Assembly: GCA_903877945.1 (NCBI GenBank)
Contig: CAIRFY010000067.1
Span: 1-22,116 of the forward strand
Length of the DNA: 22,116 bases
Origin: an uncultured Oscillochloris sp.
GTDB taxonomy: Bacteria; Chloroflexota; Chloroflexia; Chloroflexales; Chloroflexaceae
Direction: 5' to 3'
Shown here: piece by piece, positions 16,706 through 22,116 of the stretch
Layout of the letters: each line of letters starts with the position of its first letter
How positions within the stretch are numbered: the first letter of the stretch is position 1
Notes under the pieces: model-generated
Databases searched by the model: none
The model's input: only the letters and a program-made list of their open reading frames with translations
Told to the model about the DNA's origin: nothing
Program-made: the position numbers and the translations under genes

Positions 16706-17860
16706 CTAATACTTCGCCATACTCGTATCCACATCGTCGGCCCAGCGCAGGATGCCGCCAACCATATTCTTCAGCTTGCGAAACCCGGCACTTTTTAGCA
16801 AATCCACGGCGCGACCGCTGCGGACGCCGCTGCGACAGTAGACCACCATCTCTAGCGAGGTGTCAAGCTCGTTCAGCCGCTCGGCCAGTTGATCCACAGG
16901 AATCACCTTATCGGTGCCGGGGATACTGGAGATCGCCACCTCGTTAGGATTGCGTACGTCCAGCAGATAGGGGCGAGCATCGGTCTGTAGCAGCGCCGCC
17001 AGTTCTCGGGGCGTAATCTCGTACTGGCTGCCCAGCGTGTTCAGTTCGGGGACAATCCCACAGAAGTGATCATAGTCAATGAGATCAGTGACCGTTGGGA
17101 ACTTGCCGCAGACAGGGCAGGTGGGGTTGCGGCGCAATTTAAGCTCGCGGAAGCGCATCGCAAGCGCGTCGTAGAGCATGAGGCGACCAATCAGCGGATC
17201 GCCGATCCCGGTCAGCAGCTTGATCGCCTCGGTAGCCTGAATAGTGCCAATGACGCCGGGCAGCACCCCCAGTACGCCGCCTTCAGCGCAACTGGGTACC
17301 AGGCCGGGGGGCGGCGGCTCGGGGTAGAGGCAGCGATAGCAGGGGCCGCCCTCTTTGGGATAGAAGACGGTGGCCTGGCCCTCGAAGCGAAAGATGCTTC
17401 CATAGATATTTGGCTTGCCCAGCATCACCGCCGCATCGTTGGTGAGATAGCGGGTCGGGAAGTTATCCGTGCCATCGATAATTACATCGTAGGGGCGCAT
17501 CAGGTCAAGTGCATTTTCCGAGGTGATCTGCGTTTCATAGGTAGTCACCTCAACCAGCGGGTTCAGGTCGGCCAGACGCCGCTTGGCCGACTCGGTCTTG
17601 GCCACGCCAATCGTACTCGTGCCGTGGATGATCTGGCGCTGGAGGTTGCTGGCGTCCACGACATCAAAATCCACCAGACCGATATGGCCCACTCCAGCGG
17701 CAGCCAGGTAGAGAGCCAGGGGCGAACCAAGGCCACCGGTGCCGATCAGCAGCACGCTGCCCTGCTTGAGCTTGCGCTGACCGGCCATGCCCACCTCGGG
17801 CATAATCAGGTGCCGCGAGTAGCGGGCGATCTCTTCGTTCGAGAGCTTGATATCTGACAT
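16706..17860 (-). CDS. moeB: MoeB/ThiF-type adenylyltransferase fused to rhodanese
   Basis: This 384-residue E1-like enzyme would adenylate the C-terminal glycine of a ubiquitin-fold sulfur carrier and hand it sulfur. The ATP-binding GTGGLGS is at 40-46. Structural-zinc pairs are Cys174/Cys177 (CYRC) and Cys248/Cys251 (CPVC). Cys191 lies in the SCAEGGVLG loop. The C-terminal rhodanese domain (about 278-384) has active loop CRSGVRSG with Cys342 as the persulfide carrier. This fusion is the MoeBR/MoeZ/Uba4 arrangement. The ATG at 17860 has GAGGA 6 nt upstream. The carrier gene lies just upstream on the same strand, separated by a heptamer repeat hairpin, which makes that carrier its likely partner. 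Confidence 0.93.
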   Translation of the reverse strand: MSDIKLSNEEIARYSRHLIMPEVGMAGQRKLKQGSVLLIGTGGLGSPLALYLAAAGVGHIGLVDFDVVDASNLQRQIIHGTSTIGVAKTESAKRRLADLNPLVEVTTYETQITSENALDLMRPYDVIIDGTDNFPTRYLTNDAAVMLGKPNIYGSIFRFEGQATVFYPKEGGPCYRCLYPEPPPPGLVPSCAEGGVLGVLPGVIGTIQATEAIKLLTGIGDPLIGRLMLYDALAMRFRELKLRRNPTCPVCGKFPTVTDLIDYDHFCGIVPELNTLGSQYEITPRELAALLQTDARPYLLDVRNPNEVAISSIPGTDKVIPVDQLAERLNELDTSLEMVVYCRSGVRSGRAVDLLKSAGFRKLKNMVGGILRWADDVDTSMAKY

Positions 17861-17873
17861 CAGATTCCTCTAC

Positions 17874-17924
17874 AAAGGCAAAGGCAAAAGGCAAAATGAC
17901 CTTTTGCATTTTGCATTTTGCATT
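17874..17924. repeat. AAAATGC heptamer array 1
   Basis: An inverted arrangement has GGCAAA-type units on the left and TTTTGCA units on the right, with a GCAAAAGG/CCTTTTGC stem at the centre. It occupies most of the 62-bp gap between the carrier gene and the MoeB-rhodanese gene, and begins immediately after the carrier's TAA. Confidence 0.85.
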
Positions 17925-18201
17925 ACTTTCGCCCGCCCGCAATCGCCGGGATAATGCTCACCGTATCACCGTTGGTCACCGGCGTTGCTTCGCCTTCCAG
18001 GTAGCGAATATCCTCGTCGCCAACGTAGACGTTCACAAAGCTGCGTAGCTTGCCCTGCTCGCTGTACAGGTGCTTGCCCAGGGTGGGGTGCTGCTCGACC
18101 AGACCGCGCAGCAGGGAACCCACCGTCTCAGCCTCCAAACTCACGCTGCTATAGCCGGCTGCGTACTGGCGCAGCGCCGTAGGAATGGTGATCGTCGCCA
18201 T
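17923..18201 (-). CDS. MoaD/ThiS/CysO-like sulfur carrier with masked C-terminus
   Basis: This 92-residue ubiquitin-fold protein has the family's FVNVYVGDEDIRYL block (55-68), NGDTVSIIPAIAGG near the end, and the Gly89-Gly90 pair that receives AMP and sulfur. Unusually, two residues follow the diglycine (Arg91-Lys92), so the glycine is not terminal as translated. Related carriers with short tails, such as QbsE, are trimmed by a neighbouring JAMM protease, and a JAMM gene is directly upstream here. Sequence style is closest to mycobacterial CysO, which delivers sulfur for cysteine synthesis. No CysM-type synthase is in the window. The ATG at 18201 has AAGGAG 9 nt upstream. A large hairpin lies between it and the JAMM gene. 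Confidence 0.9.
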   Translation of the reverse strand: MATITIPTALRQYAAGYSSVSLEAETVGSLLRGLVEQHPTLGKHLYSEQGKLRSFVNVYVGDEDIRYLEGEATPVTNGDTVSIIPAIAGGRK

Positions 18202-18230
18202 TTAGACATACTCCTTGAATAAGAATTTTT

Positions 18231-18283
18231 TATTATGATGATAGATGTTGCCAGTGAAGCTGGCAACATCTATCATCGTAATA
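18231..18283. other. 24-bp stem hairpin in the 5' leader of the carrier gene
   Basis: Arms 18231-18254 and 18260-18283 pair over 24 bp with one T-G mismatch, around a 5-nt TGAAG loop. The inner 18 bp are perfect. It lies between the JAMM stop codon and the carrier's ribosome binding site. On the transcribed strand it is followed by AAAAATTCTT, not a T-run, so it does not look like an intrinsic terminator. It could control processing, stability or relative expression of the two cistrons. Confidence 0.8.
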
Positions 18284-18303
18284 CAGGTTTCAGATCGGCA
18301 GCC

Positions 18304-18771
18304 CTAATCAACAGCGAGGTCTTCCTGCTCAAAGCGGGCACCCTCATCAAGCAGCAACCAGGAATCCACCTCGGCAGCCTGGCCGTTGCGCACCGACTGG
18401 ATCACAAAGGCGAAGCTCGGTCCGCCGCCAACACCCTGGGCGCCCACCCGGTCGCGCTCAGAGGGCGTGGCCGGGTAGTCGGGGTGAGAGTGATAGCAGC
18501 CGACAATATCCATGGCGGAGGCGCGGGCCTCGCGGTCGGCCCGCAGATAATCACGCGGGTCGAGATAGAAGCGGTCGCGCCGCGACTCGGCGTTATCCGT
18601 CTCGGCGAGGCTCACCTGTCCGGCCCAGCGGTTCTCCACGGGCAGGGCGCGCAAGACCACCTTCGTTTCACCCTCCAGATTGCCTAAGAGCAACCCGACA
18701 CACTCGTCGGGATAAGTTGCCTCCGCGTGCCGCGCAATCGTCTCAGTGGCCTCAGCAGACAATTTCAGCAT
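18304..18771 (-). CDS. JAMM/Mov34 zinc metalloprotease (Mec-like)
   Basis: This 155-residue JAB1/MPN domain has all catalytic residues: Glu23 (PDECVGLLLG), then His94-x-His96, seven residues, Ser104-x2-Asp107, the canonical HxHx7SxxD zinc site. Single-domain bacterial members cleave ubiquitin-like sulfur carriers at their diglycine: Mec releases cysteine from CysO, and QbsD removes a C-terminal tail. The carrier encoded next ends in GGRK, which suits the tail-removal role, though release of a product is also possible. A GTG at 18774 precedes, but ATG 18771 is spaced properly from GAGGGG. It starts 9 bp after the sufU stop, implying translational coupling. Confidence 0.92.
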   Translation of the reverse strand: MLKLSAEATETIARHAEATYPDECVGLLLGNLEGETKVVLRALPVENRWAGQVSLAETDNAESRRDRFYLDPRDYLRADREARASAMDIVGCYHSHPDYPATPSERDRVGAQGVGGGPSFAFVIQSVRNGQAAEVDSWLLLDEGARFEQEDLAVD

Positions 18772-18780
18772 CACGCCCCT

Positions 18781-19167
18781 CTATAAACCAGCGCGATAGC
18801 GCACCAGCGCCGACTTGAGTGTATTCAGGGCCAGGGTAGCGCAACGTGGGCGCGCCCGCACCACCTCGCGACCGAGCAGATCGAAGATTGCCTGGTCATC
18901 CAGGGCATCGACCGTCGTGAGAGGTGCGCCCTGGAGTTGCTCGCACAGCAGCGAGGCGGCGGCCTGGCTGATCGTACAACCACGCCCCTCGAAGCTCAGG
19001 CCAGCCAGCCCCGTGCCCGCCGTATCAAATTTCAGATAGAGCGTCACCGTATCGCCACAGTCGGGGATACCGCCCGACTGCACCATGTCGGCGTCCCCAA
19101 GGGGGCCGTGGTAACGCGGGCGCTCGTAATGGTCGAAGAGACGCTCGATGATTTCTTGGCGATCCAT
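18781..19167 (-). CDS. sufU: SufU-type Fe-S scaffold / sulfur acceptor
   Basis: This 128-residue NifU/IscU-fold protein accepts sulfur from a SufS-type desulfurase in SUF systems of Gram-positive and related bacteria. The three conserved cysteines and the aspartate are present: Cys37-x-Asp39 (PDCGD), Cys64 (GRGCTISQAAASLL) and Cys109 (RPRCATL). The roughly 20-residue insertion between the second and third cysteines fits SufU rather than IscU. The frame is open to 19227, but those codons are heptamer repeat, so ATG 19167 (MDRQEIIERLF) is used. No Shine-Dalgarno sequence precedes it, because the heptamer array begins 4 bp away. The JAMM gene follows with a 9-bp gap. No sufS is present in the window. 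Confidence 0.92.
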   Translation of the reverse strand: MDRQEIIERLFDHYERPRYHGPLGDADMVQSGGIPDCGDTVTLYLKFDTAGTGLAGLSFEGRGCTISQAAASLLCEQLQGAPLTTVDALDDQAIFDLLGREVVRARPRCATLALNTLKSALVRYRAGL

Positions 19168-19170
19168 AAT

Positions 19171-19292
19171 CAATGCAAAATGCAAAATGCAAAATGCACA
19201 ATGCACAATGGGCAATGCAAAATGCAAAATGCAAAATGCAAAATGGGCAATGGGCTTGCGCCTCTTTCACATTGTGCATTGTGCATTGTGCA
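19171..19292. repeat. AAAATGC heptamer array 2
   Basis: About ten copies of AAAATGC or the CACAATG and GGGCAATG variants run in one direction (19171-19252). Inverted GCATTGT units follow after a short spacer (19270-19292), so the array can fold back on itself. It fills the whole gap between the sulfurtransferase and sufU genes. The sulfurtransferase stop TAA lies within the last unit, and the sufU start lies 4 bp beyond the other end. Confidence 0.9.
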
Positions 19293-20150
19293 TTATCCTT
19301 GGTAGCTCTTCTCAATCGGTAGGCCGACGCCGTTGCCCCACTCAGTCCAACTGCCATCGTAGTTGCGCACCTGGGGGTAGCCGAGTAGATACGTCAGCAC
19401 GAACCAGGTGTGCGAGGATCGCTCGCCGATGCGGCAGTAGGTAATCACGTCCTTGTCGGGGGTGACGCCTAGTTCGCCGTAGAGGGCGGCCAGTTCATCG
19501 GCGCTCTTGAATGTGGCGTCGGCGTTCGCCGCCTTGGCCCAGGGGATGTTCGCTGCACCAGGGATATGCCCGCCGCGCAGAGTACCCTCCTGGGGGTAGT
19601 CGGGCATATGGGTGCGCTCGCCACTGAATTCCTGGGGACTGCGCACATCTACCAGGGCCGTGCCGACCTGGGCGATCTGGGCGCGCACCTGGTCACGGAA
19701 GGCCCGAATCGCGGTGTCGTCGCGGGTGGGGATAGGATAATTCGCCACCGGGTAACTTATGGCAATCCTGCTTGTCTGATGGCCCTCCGCGATCCACTTG
19801 GCCCGCCCACCGTTGAGGATACGCACGTCGGGGTGTCCAAAGAGCTTGAACACCCAGAAGGTATAGGTGGCCCACCAGTTGCTCTTATCGCCATAGATCA
19901 CCACCGTGGTATCGCGGGCGATCCCCTTGCTCGCCATCAGCGCCGCGAATCGCTCGGCGTCCAGGTAGTCGCGTACCACCGGGTCGTTTAGATCCTGCAC
20001 CCAGTCGATCTTCACCGCGCTGAGAATGTGGCCCATCTCGTAGAGCAACAAATCCTCGTTGCTCTCCACCAAGCGCACCCTCGGATCGTTCAGATGCTCG
20101 GACACCCAGACTGTATCAACCAGCACCTCAGGGTGCGCGTAGTCTGCCAT
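19293..20150 (-). CDS. sseA: Two-domain thiosulfate/3-mercaptopyruvate sulfurtransferase
   Basis: This 285-residue protein of two rhodanese domains moves sulfane sulfur to thiol acceptors. The N-terminal domain (about 1-125) is inactive, with Asp88 in YGDKSNWWA in place of cysteine. The C-terminal domain carries the active loop CRIGERSSHTWF with Cys239. A six-residue loop CRIGER leans towards thiosulfate-type rhodanese (CysA/SseC of actinobacteria). ATG 20150 is chosen over 20165 because AAGGAA lies 6 nt before it and it yields the typical start (MADYAHPEVLV). It has its own promoter after the Rieske gene, with a leader of about 160 nt. In this cluster it is a plausible sulfur source for the MoeB-rhodanese and carrier. 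Confidence 0.93.
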   Translation of the reverse strand: MADYAHPEVLVDTVWVSEHLNDPRVRLVESNEDLLLYEMGHILSAVKIDWVQDLNDPVVRDYLDAERFAALMASKGIARDTTVVIYGDKSNWWATYTFWVFKLFGHPDVRILNGGRAKWIAEGHQTSRIAISYPVANYPIPTRDDTAIRAFRDQVRAQIAQVGTALVDVRSPQEFSGERTHMPDYPQEGTLRGGHIPGAANIPWAKAANADATFKSADELAALYGELGVTPDKDVITYCRIGERSSHTWFVLTYLLGYPQVRNYDGSWTEWGNGVGLPIEKSYQG

Positions 20151-20202
20151 TGGAAGTTCCTTCATCGTCAGCGAAACACCCTGTCCGTAACCCTATCTTA
20201 CG

Positions 20203-20261
20203 CTTTGCGTCTTCGCGCCTTTGCGTCATATGCACGGATGGTTTGACGCAAAGACGCAAAG
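20203..20261. repeat. GACGCAAA repeat with hairpin in the sulfurtransferase leader
   Basis: CTTTGCGTC occurs twice on the left and the complementary GACGCAAAG twice on the right. The 10-bp arms at 20219-20228 and 20244-20253 pair around a 15-nt loop. This would lie in the untranslated leader of the sulfurtransferase transcript. Similar GACGCAAA repeats are common intergenic DNA in filamentous phototrophs, which is recollection rather than a search result. Confidence 0.75.
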
Positions 20262-20318
20262 ACTCTCATGGTGTTCAACGTGACAGTGTTGCTTTTGCGA
20301 TATTGCACATTTTCTGTT

Positions 20319-20347
20319 ATTTTACCGCCGCAGTAGTGTCAGGTCAA
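20319..20347 (-). promoter_or_regulatory. Sigma-70-type promoter of the sulfurtransferase
   Basis: On the minus strand, TTGACC (20347-20342) is 17 bp from TAAAAT (20324-20319). Each hexamer matches consensus at 5 of 6 positions, the best promoter in the window. It starts 4 bp after the Rieske stop codon, so the downstream sulfur genes can be transcribed without sufB. Confidence 0.65.
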
Positions 20348-20351
20348 GTTC

Positions 20352-20669
20352 TTACGCGGTATACTCAACAAACAGAGCATCACCCTCGGCCCACACCTTA
20401 TACGTGGCTACAGGCATGAAGGCTGGCAGGGTACGTGGCTTACCGCTGCGCAGGTCGAAGGGCGAACCGTGGAGTGGGCAGACCACGCATAGCTCGTCGG
20501 CGTCAACCTCGCCCGCGCTCAGGGATGCGTTGGCGTGCGAACAGGTATCGGCGAGGGCGTACAGCGCACCACCGACGTTAAACACGGCTACAGCAACGCC
20601 GCCCACAGCAAAGCGTCGTGAACCGCCCTCGGGAACATCGGCCAAGCTGCCGATCTGCATAGCAGGCAT
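20352..20669 (-). CDS. Rieske [2Fe-2S] ferredoxin
   Basis: This 105-residue soluble Rieske protein has cluster ligands Cys43-x-His45 (TCSHANASL) and Cys64-x2-His67 (CVVCPLHGSPFDL), followed by GKPRTLPAF as in biphenyl- and naphthalene-dioxygenase ferredoxins. There is no signal peptide or membrane anchor, so it is cytosolic. It lies directly after sufB on the same strand. Such small Rieske proteins accompany SUF operons in several phyla, suggesting an electron-transfer role in cluster assembly rather than aromatic degradation. No oxygenase is nearby. The ATG at 20669 has GAGG 5 nt upstream. A heptamer array separates it from sufB. Confidence 0.92.
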   Translation of the reverse strand: MPAMQIGSLADVPEGGSRRFAVGGVAVAVFNVGGALYALADTCSHANASLSAGEVDADELCVVCPLHGSPFDLRSGKPRTLPAFMPVATYKVWAEGDALFVEYTA

Positions 20670-20680
20670 AGAACCTCATG

Positions 20681-20829
20681 AATGCAAAATGCAAAATGCA
20701 AAATGCAAAATGCAAAATAGGACTTACGCAGTTGAAACGGTTTACCGCATCTGGAAGCCATGCAAAATGCAAAATGCAAAATGATCACAGATCTGACCAT
20801 TTTGCATTTCGCATTTTGCATTTTGCATT
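20681..20829. repeat. AAAATGC heptamer array 3
   Basis: Five direct AAAATGC units (about 20681-20718) are followed by a unique stretch containing TAGGACTTACGCA. Three more direct units (20760-20782) and inverted TTTTGCA units (20799-20829) then make a long hairpin. It fills most of the 165-bp gap between sufB and the Rieske gene and starts 5 bp after the sufB stop. Confidence 0.9.
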
Positions 20830-20834
20830 GAACG

Positions 20835-22115
20835 TTACCCGACCGATCCCTCCATTTCCATCTGGATCAGGCGGTTCAGTTCCACGGCGTACTCCATAGG
20901 CAGCTCGCGGGTGAATGGCTCCATAAAGCCGAGGACAATCATCGAGAGAGCGTCAGCCTCCTTGAGACCACGGCTCATCAGGTAGAAGAGTTGCTCCGCG
21001 CCGATGCGACCCACGGTGGCCTCGTGGGCCAGGGTGCAGCGATCCTCCTCGATCTCGATGAAGGGAATCGTGTCGGAGGCCGAGCGCTCATCGAGGATCA
21101 GGGCGTCGCAGTTGACATTAACCTTCGCGCCGTAGGCTCCGGGCGCCACCTTCGCCAGGCCGCGATAGGTGGTCTTGCCGCCATTCTTGCTCACCGACTT
21201 GTTCGTGATCCGGCTGGTCGTCTCCGGCGCGATATGCACCATCTTCGCCCCGGCGTCCTGGTGCTGGCCCTTGCCCGCGTAGGCGATGCTCAGCACCTCG
21301 CCCCGCGCCTTGCGGCCCATCAGGTAGACCGAGGGGTACTTCATGGTCAGCTTGCTGCCGATGTTGCCGTCCACCCACTCCATGCTCGCCTCCTCGTGGG
21401 CCACCGCCCGCTTGGTGACGAGGTTGAAGATGTTGTTGGCCCAGTTCTGGATGGTCGTGTAGCGGAACTTTCCGCCCTTTTTAATTACGATTTCCACCAC
21501 CGCCGAGTGCAGTGAATTCGTAGAGTAAATAGGTGCGGTGCAGTTGTGCGAGACAACGCCCTCGCCAACATACGACTCATCCTCCTCAACCGAGAAGTTA
21601 TAGACATCCGCCTCCGACTCGCCGCACTCAATACTACGGATAGGCACGTAGAGGTAGTGTTCGTCCAGACAGAACGGCGAACCGTTCATACTACCGGCTG
21701 GTGCTGCCACACCTACCAAATCGCCAAACTGCGGGTTGAAGGGCGAGGAGACCACCACCACATACATTGGCTGGCGTGGTGCCTCGCGCTCCTGGCAGTT
21801 CACTGATGCGGCGATGCCGAGCCGCAACAACGCATTACGGAAGGCGTAGGCCAAGTTACGCGACACACTGTTGTAGCGGAACATATTCTTCGTGGCGTCG
21901 TAGCTTCCATCGCTACACCAGAGGCCACGCACAAACTCTGCCAACAGGTAGCGTGGCGCGTTGCTGATCCACGCCGGTACGTGCTTATCGTACGCCGTAG
22001 AGCCAAATTCATAGGCAAACGCCCGAGCGGCCTCAGTCGAACAAAGCACCAGCGTTTGCTCGTTCTGGCGCTCTTTGTTGGCAATCGGCTCCTTGCCAAA
22101 GTAGTGGCTCAGTAA
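20835..22115 (-). CDS. sufB: SufB, Fe-S assembly scaffold, interrupted by an intein (5' end outside window)
   Basis: The frame stays open to the window edge, so the gene is 5'-partial; 426 codons are visible. The last 235 residues are the C-terminal half of SufB, beginning CTAPIYSTNSLHSAVVE and including NWANNIFNLVTKRA, GKGQHQDAGAKM and the terminal FMEPFTRELPMEYAVELNRL. SufB forms the SufBC(2)D scaffold, and this cysteine-containing block is the SufB region implicated in accepting sulfur. Immediately before that cysteine, the 191 visible codons are intein, not SufB. The real start is therefore far upstream; the GTG at 22049 is internal. Function requires protein splicing. The Rieske ferredoxin gene follows. 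Confidence 0.95.
   Translation of the reverse strand, partial: LLSHYFGKEPIANKERQNEQTLVLCSTEAARAFAYEFGSTAYDKHVPAWISNAPRYLLAEFVRGLWCSDGSYDATKNMFRYNSVSRNLAYAFRNALLRLGIAASVNCQEREAPRQPMYVVVVSSPFNPQFGDLVGVAAPAGSMNGSPFCLDEHYLYVPIRSIECGESEADVYNFSVEEDESYVGEGVVSHNCTAPIYSTNSLHSAVVEIVIKKGGKFRYTTIQNWANNIFNLVTKRAVAHEEASMEWVDGNIGSKLTMKYPSVYLMGRKARGEVLSIAYAGKGQHQDAGAKMVHIAPETTSRITNKSVSKNGGKTTYRGLAKVAPGAYGAKVNVNCDALILDERSASDTIPFIEIEEDRCTLAHEATVGRIGAEQLFYLMSRGLKEADALSMIVLGFMEPFTRELPMEYAVELNRLIQMEMEGSVG
21543..22115 (-). mobile_element. SufB intein with LAGLIDADG homing-endonuclease remnant or domain (partial)
   Basis: The C-terminal splicing block ends in GVVSHN, with the penultimate His and terminal Asn, followed by Cys as the first extein residue: the standard N/C junction at 21543/21542. 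Block F is the preceding NFSVEEDESYVGEG. Farther upstream, YLLAEFVRGLWCSDGS (about 21903-21950) matches a LAGLIDADG motif, with the key Asp in the SDG kept. KHVPAWI just before it is typical of these endonucleases. The N-terminal splicing blocks and first endonuclease motif lie outside the window, so activity cannot be judged. Confidence 0.93.
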
Positions 22116-22116
22116 C

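Noticed and set aside
18231..18283. Intrinsic terminator after the JAMM gene
   Set aside because: The stem is followed by A-rich sequence, not a T-run, on the transcribed strand, and the carrier gene continues with its own ribosome binding site.
16706..18774. Bacterial ubiquitin-like conjugation (antiphage) operon from the E1, carrier and JAMM trio
   Set aside because: There is no E2-like gene. The E1 carries a rhodanese domain and sits among sulfur genes, so sulfur transfer is the better explanation.
19168..19227. Hydrophobic N-terminal extension of SufU
   Set aside because: It is translated heptamer repeat (repeating His-Phe-Ala/Cys-Ile-Leu), not a signal peptide.
20717..20732. TAGGACTTACGCA as an insertion-sequence end
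   Set aside because: It resembles transposon-derived ends I recall from phototroph genomes, but only one copy is present with no partner end or transposase.
19171..20829. Heptamer arrays as a CRISPR
   Set aside because: The units are 7 bp with no spacers and no cas genes.

Overview
The window looks like chromosomal DNA from a GC-rich bacterium. I suspect a filamentous Chloroflexota (Chloroflexus/Roseiflexus/Oscillochloris-like). This is inference from the gene families (CysO-like carrier beside a JAMM protease, SufU-type scaffold, FHA/zinc-ribbon and MshEN proteins) and from abundant intergenic palindromes and short tandem repeats. There is no rRNA or tRNA marker to confirm it.

Layout. (1) 1-2163: an octamer tandem array, a TetR regulator with a 17-bp-arm palindromic operator sitting on its own promoter, and an acyl-CoA dehydrogenase, both on the minus strand. 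(2) 2164-5068, plus strand: a tandem-GNAT acetyltransferase, a small membrane protein and a type I glutamine synthetase. (3) 5210-9707, minus strand: an acyl-CoA synthetase, an MshEN-like protein, a double zinc-ribbon FHA protein and a COG3375-like acetyltransferase. (4) 10024-15340, plus strand: a Zn/Cd-type P1B ATPase, then a 928-residue MmeI-like fused restriction-methyltransferase. Both of the enzyme's catalytic motifs appear to carry a disabling single-base substitution. (5) 15546-22115, minus strand: a Gfo/Idh/MocA oxidoreductase at the downstream end of a sulfur-handling cluster. Read in the direction of transcription, the cluster is sufB (interrupted by an intein and cut by the window edge), Rieske ferredoxin, two-domain sulfurtransferase, sufU, JAMM protease, MoaD/CysO-like carrier, and MoeB-rhodanese.

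The sulfur cluster reads as one system. SufU and SufB handle Fe-S assembly. The sulfurtransferase and the MoeB-rhodanese E1 would load sulfur onto the small carrier. The carrier ends in Gly-Gly-Arg-Lys, so it needs trimming before use, and a JAMM protease that could trim it is encoded just upstream. No cysteine desulfurase and no dedicated carrier-using synthase lie in the window, so the final acceptor is unknown.

Two repeat systems fill the gaps between genes. Seven copies of a nested GC-rich palindrome (core CCCTCACCCCCAGCCCC, inverted) lie between genes from 3.5 to 16.7 kb. Arrays of a heptamer, AAAATGC, occur only inside the sulfur cluster, where they occupy most or all of three intergenic gaps and run up to stop or start codons. 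Extended -10 promoters (TGnTATnnT) recur in front of plus-strand genes.
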